Program-made: the position numbers and the translations under genes
Shown: positions 23,862-33,042 of the stretch, piece by piece
How positions within the stretch are numbered: position 1 is the first letter of the stretch
How the letters are laid out: each line of letters opens with the position of its first letter
Notes under the pieces: model-generated
The model's input: the letters and a program-made list of their open reading frames with translations, nothing else
What the model was told of the DNA's origin: nothing
Databases searched by the model: none
NCBI RefSeq assembly: GCF_004366595.1
Contig: NZ_SORE01000010.1
Span: 1 to 64,000, forward strand
Reading direction: 5' to 3'
DNA from: Paraburkholderia rhizosphaerae
GTDB taxonomy: Bacteria > Pseudomonadota > Gammaproteobacteria > Burkholderiales > Burkholderiaceae
Length of the DNA stretch: 64,000 nucleotides

Positions 23862-26800
23862 GCGAAATCTCCTGCCAGTTCCGTCCCGCTCACACGTTTC
23901 GCAAACAGTGCATCCAGTTGTTCGATCAACTCGCGCGGCGGACGCTCGACATGCAGCCCCTGGCTTTCCGCATGACTACCGCGCAGAAACAGATACACCG
24001 CGCCGCCGACATGCCGGTCGTAGTCGTAATCCGGCAAACGCGTCTTCAACAACCGATGCAGCGCGAACAGATACAACACGTATTGCAACTCGTAGCGCGA
24101 ATGCAGGATCTGCGCGCGCATCCTCGCCGGTGTGTACGCCGCGTTATCGGGTCCGAGCCAGTTCGACTTATAGTCCGCGACGTAGAACCGGCCATCGTGC
24201 TCGAACACCAGATCGATAAATCCTTTGAGCATGCCGTTCAACTGAGCCGCCTCTAAAGCAGGACGCGCCGCGCCATCGAGCGTCATATCGCACACCATCC
24301 GATCAAGCGCCTGTGCCTCGACGTTATGCGCGGCCACCCAGAATTCCATCTCAGGCACGTACGTTTTCAATGCGGACAGCGTGACGGGCGCGACCGGTTT
24401 CCCGCCGACCGTCGATAACATCGACGTCGGGATCCGCAGCGGCTCTCGCAACAACCTGAGCAACCACGAAGTCAGCGGATCGATCCATCGTTCCCAGCCG
24501 CGCACGCTGCAGCGGCGCGCAACCATGTCGCGGACGAAATCGGGCCGGTCGACGATTTCGGCAAAGCCTTCCGTTGCCGCCCACTCCATCAGTTCGTGAA
24601 TGAACGTACCCGCATCAGCACCGCGCGGCAGCCCGTGTAGCGTTTGATCCGCGGCGGCAAGCGCACTGGCGCTGCCCGAAGCCTGCGCGCCTGGCCACGC
24701 CGCTTCAGACGACTCATCAGGCGTTTTCGCGCCCGCCAGTTCCTGATACACGTCCTGTCCACGCGTATCCGGCGCGGGATGCGGTTCACCGGTGCCCGCG
24801 GCAGCCAATGGGCTAATGGACTCATGAGCGGCCACGCCGCCGATGACCCCGTCGACCTTCCGCAAGCTCGAATAACTCGCGATCCACCAGTGTTCACGCA
24901 CGACGCGCGACAACGTTCGCGCGGTGCCGCGCGGCGCCTGCGAGTCACGCGACGCGAACACTTCACCGCTCGGCGCAGGGGCCTCGACCACGCTGATGTC
25001 CGTATGAGCGTCGCGTAACTGCGACAGCAATTCGCCCAATGCGCCTGGCACGATCGCTTCACCACCGGACAGCAAATAGCCGAACGCACTCAACTCGATG
25101 CTAGCGATAGGCGCAATCCCCACCCACGTCGCGTATCGCGCGCGCGTCAGCGCGACATACAGCTTGCGCAAGTCTTCGCCAAGCCGTTCGCGGTCGACCT
25201 GCGGCAGAACGCTCGCGTCTTTTAGCGTGACATGCAATTGGCCTGCGTCATCGTGCCATTTGAGCGGCATGTCGTCAGGTTTGGCGGGCCGGTAGTTGCC
25301 GGCAAACGGCAGAAACACCAGCGGATACTCAAGCCCTTTCGACTTGTGAATCGTCACCACCTGCACGAGCCCTGCATCGCTTTCGAGCCGGATCTGCCGT
25401 GCATCGCCGCCCACGCCGCCGGCTTGATCCGCGAGCTCTTCGTCGACGTAGCGAATCAGCGCGTGTTCACCGTCGAGTTGCGTGCTCGCCTGCTGCAACA
25501 GTTCAGCGAGGTGCAGCAGATTCGTCAGTACGCGTTCGCCATTCACCGGCGCGCCGGCCGCGCGCCCGATCAATCGCTGCGGTACGTGGAAATCGTGCAG
25601 CAATTGACGCAGCATCGGCAGGACGCCCTTCGTGCGCCACGCATCGCGGTAGCCACGGAATTGCAGCACGCGCGTTTCCCACGCGATTTCGTCGTGTGTC
25701 AGCGCGTCGAGTTCGGCCCAGTCGAGCCCGAGCGTCGCGGTCGCTAGCGCGGCGCGCACGAGGCGTCCGTCGTCCGGCTCCGCGCATGCGGCAAGCCAAT
25801 GACGCAACTCGCCCGCCTGCTCGGTCTGGAACACCGAATCGCGATCGGACAGATAAACGCTGCGTACGCCGCGCTCCGCGAGCGCCGTGCGGATCGCACG
25901 CGCCTCGTCGCCATTATTGACGAGCACCGCGATATGCGCCGGTTGCAGCGGCGTAAAGCCACGCGCGCCGGCGAAGCCTGCCTCGTCGGCCTGACCGAGG
26001 TTTAGCAGGCGCACCATCTCGGATGCGCAGCTGGCGGCCATGCCGCGCATATACACATCTTTGGATAGCGCCGCGCCGCTTTCGGCGGGCGGCATCCACC
26101 AGGCGGTCAACGCGGGCAACGCGCGACCTTCCGCTTGAAGCGCTTCTTTGCGTCCTTGCGCATCGGCGGCAACGAACGGCAGCGGGTTGTCTCCGTTACG
26201 CGCATCGCGAAACAGGAACGCGCCGGGGCTATCCGTTCGCGCTTCGGCCGCTTCAAAGCATCGATTGACCGCGCTCACCATCGCGACCGTCGACCGGAAG
26301 TTCTTCTTCAGCGTGAATAGCCGACCCGCACAGGCGCGGCGCGCCGCAAGATACGTGTAGATATCCGCGCCGCGAAACGCGTAGATCGCCTGTTTGGGGT
26401 CTCCGATCAGAATGATCGCCGTGTCCTGATCGTTCTGTTTGATCCGATAAACCGCGTCGAAAATCGCGTACTGCACCGGGTCTGTGTCCTGGAACTCGTC
26501 GATCAGTGCGACCGGGTACTGCTTGCGAATAATGTCGGCGAGACGCTCGCCGTTCGGCGAGTGCAGCGCGTCGCGAAGGCGCGTTAGCAGGTCGTCGAAG
26601 CCCATCTGCGAGCGCTTCGTTTCCTCGGCGGAAAACCGTTGCGCGACCCAGTGCGCCGCGTGACAGAGCAGGTCGTGGTAGGCGGTCGGCTGATCGTCGA
26701 GCGCTTTTTTCAACTCCGCCATTGCATCAAGTGCAGCATGCTTCGGCGGTTCACCGATCTTCCAGATTTCCGCGAGCCCGGTCGGCGTCAGACGTTCCCA

Positions 26801-27736
26801 GACAGCGGCCTTGTCATCGAACGCGGGTCTCGCCATCGATGGATCCGCAGCCCATGCGCGCAGCTTCTCGAACCACATCTGACAATTTGCGCGATTCAGG
26901 CGCTGCGCGTTGAACTGCCTTTTCTCGCGCGCTTCTTCGAGAATCCGTTGCAGTTCGTCGCACCACGTGCTCCAGTTTTGCTTCAGTCGAGCAAGGTGCG
27001 CGCGGCGCTTTTCGCGAGCGTTCTTCAGCGTGATTTCAGGCGGCTGCGGTTGCGGCAGCAGGTCCGCGTGACCAACCAGCCGGCCCACGGTCGATTGCAG
27101 CTGATGCGGGCCTTTGAACCATTCGCGCACTTCGCTAGCCGATGCCGCATCGAGTGGCGACAGGAACGTTCGCCAATAGTCGCGCACCACTTCCGCGTGC
27201 AGTGTGCTCTGATCGGTTTCGAGCGTCTGCGAGAACAGGCTGTCGCTATCGAAAGCGTGCTCGCTCAGCATCCGGTTACACCAGCCGTGGATCGTCGATA
27301 CGGCCGCTTCGTCCATCCACTCAGCCGCCAGTTGCAGGCGTCGTGCGCATCCGGGCCAGTCTTCGGGTTCGTATTCGGCTCGCAGGTCGTGCAGCAGGTC
27401 TTCGCCAGGCGGACGCTGTGCGGCGATGACGTCGTCCGGCGCCGCGCGGAAATAGTCGGCTGCTTCGACAAGGCGCGCGCGAATCCGCTCGCGCAGTTCC
27501 TTCGTCGCCGCATCGGTAAACGTAACGACGAGGATTTCCGGTGGCGTCAACGCGCGTGCACCGTTCTCGTCGCTGCCGCTGTGCCCCAGCACGAGGCGCA
27601 CATATAGCATTGCGATCGTGAAAGTCTTGCCGGTGCCCGCGCTTGCCTCGATCAGGCTGCTGCCGCGCAACGGAAACCGCAGCGGATCGAGCGGCGCCGC
27701 CGCGTCTGCGGTGGATGTCGTCAGGTCGTCGCTCAT
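23858..27736 (-). CDS. recB: Exodeoxyribonuclease V beta subunit RecB
   Basis: The 1292-residue protein is a UvrD-type 3'-5' helicase joined to a RecB nuclease domain. Visible motifs are Walker A (EASAGTGKTFTIA, residues ~31-43), VALIDEFQDTDPVQY, LIGDPKQAIYAFRGAD, and VVTIHKSKGLEYPLVFLPFA. The C-terminal nuclease site is RFYVADYKSNWLG, with D-x-K arranged to bind magnesium. It loads RecA after Chi recognition in the RecBCD complex. It is slightly longer than the E. coli protein, with an Ala/Gly-rich insertion near residues 970-1060. The start overlaps the recC stop. Confidence 0.95.
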   Translation of the reverse strand: MSDDLTTSTADAAAPLDPLRFPLRGSSLIEASAGTGKTFTIAMLYVRLVLGHSGSDENGARALTPPEILVVTFTDAATKELRERIRARLVEAADYFRAAPDDVIAAQRPPGEDLLHDLRAEYEPEDWPGCARRLQLAAEWMDEAAVSTIHGWCNRMLSEHAFDSDSLFSQTLETDQSTLHAEVVRDYWRTFLSPLDAASASEVREWFKGPHQLQSTVGRLVGHADLLPQPQPPEITLKNAREKRRAHLARLKQNWSTWCDELQRILEEAREKRQFNAQRLNRANCQMWFEKLRAWAADPSMARPAFDDKAAVWERLTPTGLAEIWKIGEPPKHAALDAMAELKKALDDQPTAYHDLLCHAAHWVAQRFSAEETKRSQMGFDDLLTRLRDALHSPNGERLADIIRKQYPVALIDEFQDTDPVQYAIFDAVYRIKQNDQDTAIILIGDPKQAIYAFRGADIYTYLAARRACAGRLFTLKKNFRSTVAMVSAVNRCFEAAEARTDSPGAFLFRDARNGDNPLPFVAADAQGRKEALQAEGRALPALTAWWMPPAESGAALSKDVYMRGMAASCASEMVRLLNLGQADEAGFAGARGFTPLQPAHIAVLVNNGDEARAIRTALAERGVRSVYLSDRDSVFQTEQAGELRHWLAACAEPDDGRLVRAALATATLGLDWAELDALTHDEIAWETRVLQFRGYRDAWRTKGVLPMLRQLLHDFHVPQRLIGRAAGAPVNGERVLTNLLHLAELLQQASTQLDGEHALIRYVDEELADQAGGVGGDARQIRLESDAGLVQVVTIHKSKGLEYPLVFLPFAGNYRPAKPDDMPLKWHDDAGQLHVTLKDASVLPQVDRERLGEDLRKLYVALTRARYATWVGIAPIASIELSAFGYLLSGGEAIVPGALGELLSQLRDAHTDISVVEAPAPSGEVFASRDSQAPRGTARTLSRVVREHWWIASYSSLRKVDGVIGGVAAHESISPLAAAGTGEPHPAPDTRGQDVYQELAGAKTPDESSEAAWPGAQASGSASALAAADQTLHGLPRGADAGTFIHELMEWAATEGFAEIVDRPDFVRDMVARRCSVRGWERWIDPLTSWLLRLLREPLRIPTSMLSTVGGKPVAPVTLSALKTYVPEMEFWVAAHNVEAQALDRMVCDMTLDGAARPALEAAQLNGMLKGFIDLVFEHDGRFYVADYKSNWLGPDNAAYTPARMRAQILHSRYELQYVLYLFALHRLLKTRLPDYDYDRHVGGAVYLFLRGSHAESQGLHVERPPRELIEQLDALFAKRVSGTELAGDFA

Positions 27737-30700
27737 TGCGCGTCTCCGTCATCTTTGGCGCCGTTTTTTTGCCTCGTCGACGCGGGAATCGCGAGATGCA
27801 GCGGCAGCAACAATTCGACTGCGAGCCGCTCGAATTCACCACTCGCGGCAAGCGCATCGAAGTCCGCGTACACGCGACCGAGATAGGCGTTCATATCGCG
27901 CTCGCCCGCTTGCCATGACGTGCCGTCATAGGCTGCACGAGCGGCCTCGCGTGCATCCGGCTGATCGGCAGGCGCGTCGGGCGCGCGCTTGCCGAGCCAC
28001 GCAAACGCGGTATTGACCGCGAGCGGCAGCGGCCGACGCATACCGTCATCCCACGCACGCAGCAACGCGAGCAAATGCGTGTGGGCGTCGTCGCCGGTCA
28101 GCGGCGCCAGTTCGACGCTGCCGATCTTGCTGACCACGACGGTCGTCATCGGTCCCACCGCGATCTGCGCAGCCAGATGCGCGACCCAGTGCGCGATCAG
28201 CTTGTCGCGCCGATACTTGTTGTCCTTGATAAGCGAACTGGCCTCGAGCACGACGCGACCCAGTTTGCCGTCCGCATGGGTTCGCACATTGCCGATCCAG
28301 TCGTCGACCGAGCGCACGCGTCCGTCGATCGTCTGTTCGATACGCAGTTCATGCTGCTGGTCGTCGAGCATCTGCGGCCACCGCGCGAGCGCGGCGCGGT
28401 AACGCTCGAACAGATCGGGCATTGGCTCCATCAGTTCGTCGCCGAGCAGCTGGCCGAATCCGCCCGTTGCGAGATCGCCGCTGCGATGCATGCGTTCTAG
28501 CCGCGCGCGCGCCGCGGGCAGCAAATCGTCGTCGCCGCGCTCGAGCGCCGCCGTCTGCGCATGGATCAGTTCGCTTTGCAGTTGCCAGGACTTGAGACCG
28601 TCGAGATCGAAGGGTTCATCGTTTTCGCTCGCTAGCACATCGGTTTCGAACGCCACGCGTAGACGCTGCCGGAAGAAACTTTTGACCGGGTCCCGCAAAA
28701 AGTCCGCGAGTTCGCGGACGGTCAGCGGTTCATCGCGTTCGAGCGCGGGCAATACCGCGTCCGCGGAATGAAGCTTTCCGGCGTCGGCATTGGCGGCAGC
28801 CGTTGCCCGCCATTCGTCAGCGAAGGTGAACAGCTTCGACGTGTCCGGATCAACCGGGAAATAATCGGCGCTGAACGGCTGTAACCGGTGGACAACGGTC
28901 AGTTCATCGATCAGCGCTTGCGGGTCCCCGCTTTCGTCACCGGCCAGACGCCAGCCGGCCGATAGATGCTCGCGCAACTGTCCCACCAGCACCGACGGTG
29001 GCCGGGGCGTGTTATCCGTGACGCTGCGCCCGACCCACGATACATGCAAATGCTCGCGCGCCGACAGCAGTGCTTCGAGGAACAGGTAGCGATCATCCTC
29101 GCGGCGCGACCGGTCGCCGGGGCGATAGTTTTGCCGCATCAGGTCGAAATCGAGCGGTGTACGCGTGCGCGGATAATCGCCGTCGTTCATGCCGAGCAGA
29201 CACACGCGACGAAACGGAATCGCGCGCATCGGCATCAGCGTCGCGAACGTGACGGCTCCCGCGAAAAAGCGCTGCGACAGGCTGCCTTCCTCGAGTTGCG
29301 ACAGCCAGTAGTCGGCGACGATCGACAGCGGCAGTTCACCGGTTAGCGCCGCGTCGTCGCATGCGTCGCGCCACGCTTCGAGTGCGGTGTCGAGGCGGCC
29401 GAGCGTGTATGCATCATCGCTGTCGACGGGCGCGAAGAACGTATTTTTCAGGTCGCGCAGACGGGTACACCATTCGTCGACGGTCGCCGGGGTGCGCAAG
29501 GTTTTCCATGTGTGGTCGAGCGCGTCGATCAGGTGCGTCAGCGGGCCGAGCAGCGCCGCGTCGAGTCCGCCGATTTCCGCGTACGGCTCGATCTCGCTCC
29601 ACGCGTCCGACTTATCGCCGACCGCGTAGCCGAGCATCATCCGGCGCAAGCCGAATGCCCAGGTATTCGGCGCGTCGTCGTTGCCCATTTGCGGCAAGTC
29701 GAGACTTGCGCGCTGCTCGCCATGCAGCCCCCAGCGGATATTCGCACCGCCAATCCAGTTGTGCAGCTTCGGCAAATCGTCTTCGGTGATGTCGAAGCGC
29801 GCGCGCAATGCCGGCACTTCGAGCAGATCGAGCACATCGCTGACCGTCACGCGCGATTGCGGCAGCGCGAGTAGCGTCTCGACCGCACCGATTAGCGGAT
29901 CGAAATCGCGTTGCCCGCGGTCGGCGACGCTGAACGGTATGTAGCGCGGATCGGCTGTATCGAGCAGGCCGAATACCGCCTGAATATGCGGCGCGTACGC
30001 TTCGATATCCGGCACCATCACGATCACGTCGCGCGGACGCAGTGTGTTGTCAGCGGCGAAAGCGGCCAGCAACTGATCGTGCAGAATCTCGACTTCGCGC
30101 TGTGTGCTGTGCGCGACGTGAAAACGGATCGATTGGTCGATCAGCGGGTCTACATCAGGCCATAGGTCGCGCGATTCCTTGATCGGCCGCAAGTCGCGGA
30201 TGTCATCCTGCAACTGCTGCAGCATGGTGTCCGTGAGCTCGTTTTCGAACAGGTCGATGCGCTGGCCGATATTTGCGAAACGGGAGGCGTACGCGTCGCG
30301 CGCGGAATCGCTGTCGAACTCATCGAGCAGGCCGATAAAGTCGCGACCCTGCTTGCCCCACGCGGCGAGCAGCGGATGCGCATACAGATGCAGCTCCGCT
30401 TCGTTGACGATAGCGGGCACGCCCTCGCGACGGCGCTGACGCGAGCGCTCGGCCCGCAACAGATCCTGATCCGCGACGATATCCGCCCAATAGTGCGCGC
30501 AAGGGTTATGCACGCACATTAACACCTGCGTGAAGCGCGCGAGCGCGGCCAGCACTTCGAGGGATTGTCGCGGCAGACTCGAGATGCCGAACACGATGAC
30601 CCGCTGCGGCAGGCCGTTCGGCCGCTTGCCGTCGGGCAGATCGGCCGCACGCTGGATAAACGCTTCATGTACCGCGGCGCGGCCGGCCGTCGACGCGTCG

Positions 30701-31335
30701 ATATCGCCGTTGCCATTACCGTGCGTGCGGACATCGTCGAGCAGCGCGCGCCACAACGCCGCCTGCCAGCGATGTTCGTCGGGCATCGGAATGCGCGCGT
30801 CGCGCGCATCGATCAGTACGTCGTCGCCGGCTGCCCATTTCGCGAGCCAGTCCGCGCGATAGACCTGGTACTGGTCGAACAGGTCCGCGACGCGTTGCGC
30901 GAGCTGAAACCGTTTGCGCTGGTTGTCGTCGTGCGCCATGAAGCGCTTGAGCGGCGCGTAGTCGGGCAGATCAAGCAGTGCTGGCAGCAGGCGCGTAAGG
31001 CGCCAGACGAGGCGCGATTTGTCGAACGGCGAGACGGCCGGTACCGCGTCTGTGCCGAGCACCGCGCGATAGACCTGCCACAGAAAGCGCGCGGGCAACG
31101 AAAGGTCCAGTGCGGCGGAAATGCCGCAACCGCCGTCTTCTGTGTCGGCCGCGAATGCGAGCTTCAGCCATTGCGCGATCCCGTTGCTCTGCACGAGGAT
31201 CACTTCGTTTTCCAGCGGCGCCAGCGGGTACTGCTTGATCCATTGGATCATCAGGTCGCGTAGACGCTCGGGCTGGTTGCCGTGCACCAGCATCAGCCCG
31301 GCGGGAAGCGGTTGGTTCGTCAAGCGAAGCTCCAT
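27733..31335 (-). CDS. recC: Exodeoxyribonuclease V gamma subunit RecC
   Basis: This 1200-residue protein is the first gene of the recCBD operon. It begins with LMLVHGNQPERLRDLMIQWI, typical of RecC. It contains segments shared by the family, such as VIVFGISSLPRQSLEVLAAL, VIVMVPDIEAYAPHIQAVFG, and PFRRVCLLGMNDGDYPRTRTPLDFDLM. RecC is a helicase/nuclease-fold protein without active sites that holds the complex together and reads the Chi sequence. A short divergent spacer of ~200 bases separates it from the next gene, so the operon promoter lies there. Confidence 0.95.
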   Translation of the reverse strand: MELRLTNQPLPAGLMLVHGNQPERLRDLMIQWIKQYPLAPLENEVILVQSNGIAQWLKLAFAADTEDGGCGISAALDLSLPARFLWQVYRAVLGTDAVPAVSPFDKSRLVWRLTRLLPALLDLPDYAPLKRFMAHDDNQRKRFQLAQRVADLFDQYQVYRADWLAKWAAGDDVLIDARDARIPMPDEHRWQAALWRALLDDVRTHGNGNGDIDASTAGRAAVHEAFIQRAADLPDGKRPNGLPQRVIVFGISSLPRQSLEVLAALARFTQVLMCVHNPCAHYWADIVADQDLLRAERSRQRRREGVPAIVNEAELHLYAHPLLAAWGKQGRDFIGLLDEFDSDSARDAYASRFANIGQRIDLFENELTDTMLQQLQDDIRDLRPIKESRDLWPDVDPLIDQSIRFHVAHSTQREVEILHDQLLAAFAADNTLRPRDVIVMVPDIEAYAPHIQAVFGLLDTADPRYIPFSVADRGQRDFDPLIGAVETLLALPQSRVTVSDVLDLLEVPALRARFDITEDDLPKLHNWIGGANIRWGLHGEQRASLDLPQMGNDDAPNTWAFGLRRMMLGYAVGDKSDAWSEIEPYAEIGGLDAALLGPLTHLIDALDHTWKTLRTPATVDEWCTRLRDLKNTFFAPVDSDDAYTLGRLDTALEAWRDACDDAALTGELPLSIVADYWLSQLEEGSLSQRFFAGAVTFATLMPMRAIPFRRVCLLGMNDGDYPRTRTPLDFDLMRQNYRPGDRSRREDDRYLFLEALLSAREHLHVSWVGRSVTDNTPRPPSVLVGQLREHLSAGWRLAGDESGDPQALIDELTVVHRLQPFSADYFPVDPDTSKLFTFADEWRATAAANADAGKLHSADAVLPALERDEPLTVRELADFLRDPVKSFFRQRLRVAFETDVLASENDEPFDLDGLKSWQLQSELIHAQTAALERGDDDLLPAARARLERMHRSGDLATGGFGQLLGDELMEPMPDLFERYRAALARWPQMLDDQQHELRIEQTIDGRVRSVDDWIGNVRTHADGKLGRVVLEASSLIKDNKYRRDKLIAHWVAHLAAQIAVGPMTTVVVSKIGSVELAPLTGDDAHTHLLALLRAWDDGMRRPLPLAVNTAFAWLGKRAPDAPADQPDAREAARAAYDGTSWQAGERDMNAYLGRVYADFDALAASGEFERLAVELLLPLHLAIPASTRQKNGAKDDGDAQ

Positions 31336-31543
31336 CGATGATGCAGAACCTGGACCATCGCGAATCGGTTCGGTGAAAAGGGTTCGGTACGGTCGCGCTT
31401 GTTGGGGTGGTACGCGGGAAAAGCGGGGATTGAGCGCGTCCGATGGCTTATGGGCAATGATACAAGCGCGTCCTCAATTTCTTCCAATCCTTGCACCGGG
31501 CACTGCGTGACCATCGTGGCTTTCCCTTCCAGGCAGCCCGACC

Positions 31544-32062
31544 GTGAAAAACGAGATCTCCGTCTTCTGGCCGCGCAACAGAACTCATACTGTCAGTACC
31601 TTGACGCTCGACCTGGGTGCCTCGGGTGTGACTGGAGAAATGGCGAGACATATCGCCGCCATTTTAAAGCTGACGCAAGCAATGCGTGGCCTGCAGCCAA
31701 TGACGGATCCTGCGCTGAGGGCTGTGTCAGATCGAATTTCCCGGCAAATAGCCGATGAGCTGGAGCATCTGGCGAAAATCATCAAGGCTGCTGACAGCGC
31801 ACGTGGACTCGTCCTTCGGGCTCAGATACTACGAGGCGGCGAAAAACGGCAGCTAGCCACCGAAGTTGCGTCCTTGAACGAGCAACAACTTATCGGCTTT
31901 TGTGGTGACCTTACCACCTGGCTCGGCAAGTCCAGGCAGACTTACTTTTCTGCTTTCTTTGCGGTGCCCGACACACACCATCAGGGGATCGCGGATGAGG
32001 CGCATGCACTATTGCCCGACGCGTTTGCCAATCTCTGTGACATGGTCGATGAACGGCTCTAG
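31544..32062 (+). CDS. Hypothetical protein, 172 residues
   Basis: GTG 31544 begins a frame without signal peptide or membrane segment. The protein is mostly helical (ARHIAAILKLTQAMRGLQ, DRISRQIADELEHLAKIIKAAD, LPDAFANLCDMVDERL). I do not recognise it. It is divergent from recC. Its last 54 bases are antisense to an AraC-family fragment, so either this 3' end or the AraC piece has been altered by a rearrangement. The ribosome-binding site before GTG is weak, which lowers confidence in the start. Confidence 0.45.
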   Translation: MKNEISVFWPRNRTHTVSTLTLDLGASGVTGEMARHIAAILKLTQAMRGLQPMTDPALRAVSDRISRQIADELEHLAKIIKAADSARGLVLRAQILRGGEKRQLATEVASLNEQQLIGFCGDLTTWLGKSRQTYFSAFFAVPDTHHQGIADEAHALLPDAFANLCDMVDERL

Positions 32063-32392
32063 CTCAGGTGGCGATGCGCGAGACAACCAACCATTTGCAC
32101 ATCCAATATCAACGAGCTTATCTGGGTCGATGTAGAGCGAAATGAATTCGCTGTCGCCTGCGCTTGAATCGAAGCTCGAAGACTGCATCGCTTCGGGGTT
32201 GTAGACCGTAACCATGCGCTTGGTGACCCGCAGCTTATGACCGTCGACGCAGACAGATTCACAGCCCGACAGATTCGCACTGACGACATACTCCGCATGG
32301 GTGTGCAGCGGGAACGACGCGTGACCGTTGGCGCGAATTCGTGCGAGCTCGATACCATCGAAGCGATAGAACTCGTTAACTTCAGGCGTCAT
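32009..32392 (-). pseudogene. N-terminal fragment of an AraC-family regulator
   Basis: The 127-residue frame from ATG 32392 reads FYRFDGIELARIRANGHASFPLH, AEYVVSANLSGCE and FISLYIDPDKLVDIG. This is the cupin-type ligand-binding half of AraC regulators (histidines in the HASFPLHTHAEY strand). The DNA-binding half, two helix-turn-helix motifs of ~100 residues, is absent: the frame stops at 32009 and no HTH is readable in any frame beyond. It should not be a functional transcription factor, though a stand-alone cupin cannot be excluded. Confidence 0.6.
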
Positions 32393-33042
32393 CGTTCGCT
32401 CCGTTTGGTTGCCACCGGCGCGGCGCCGAAAGCGGACTCAAGAGCATACCAACGGATTTTTTTAAGACGGGAAGCTTGCTCACGCGCGACCAACGTCGGT
32501 CCAATGGCCACGTCTACCGGCTACGCCGTGCCCGCACAACGACAAAACCGCGCATTAGAAATCCCCCACCACACCACCGCCAATTGCCAATCATTTCTGT
32601 TTACACAAGTCAAATGCAATTTCAATAAAAACCATTCCGGATTGGTTCAATTTACCCAGCATATTTAAAAGAAATAAGCGTAATATTTGTAACCGATCAT
32701 TGACACGCCAACGTTTGCCCTACTAATCTAGCGCATCGTAAGCTGACAGTTATCAGAAGAAAGGGCGTTTGCACCCCCCCGGCGCCCTTAGCCAGCCTAC
32801 GATTCTGTTCGCGTGCGGCGGTCTGTTGCACGCTGGTTTGTCTCGTCGTTGCAATTCTTTGGTTACGCGTTTAAAGGCACAGTATCGGCAATAAGGGCCG
32901 AGGCCCGTGTGCGCCTTTTTAATTGCCTTTTATTCATTCGCTTTAGGCGCGTGAGGGAAATTATTTTCCCTTTAAACCAATAACAACGTGGGTGCTTAAC
33001 CGAATATTGGGTCAAGGCTGATTTATCCGACAAGGACGAACA
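32393..33042 (+). other. Long intergenic region upstream of the M1 peptidase
   Basis: These 650 bases carry no gene I can support. They are AT-rich between 32560 and 32720. They contain an inverted repeat AAGGGCG / CGCCCTT around an eight-base C-run near 32760-32790, and several TTTT stretches around 32915-32935. The long AT-rich leader suggests that the promoter for the peptidase gene lies here. Confidence 0.5.

Noticed and set aside
32755..32795. Hairpin with an eight-base C-run before the M1 peptidase gene
   Set aside because: It is not placed at the end of any gene and has no T-run; it is too ordinary to call a terminator or riboswitch.
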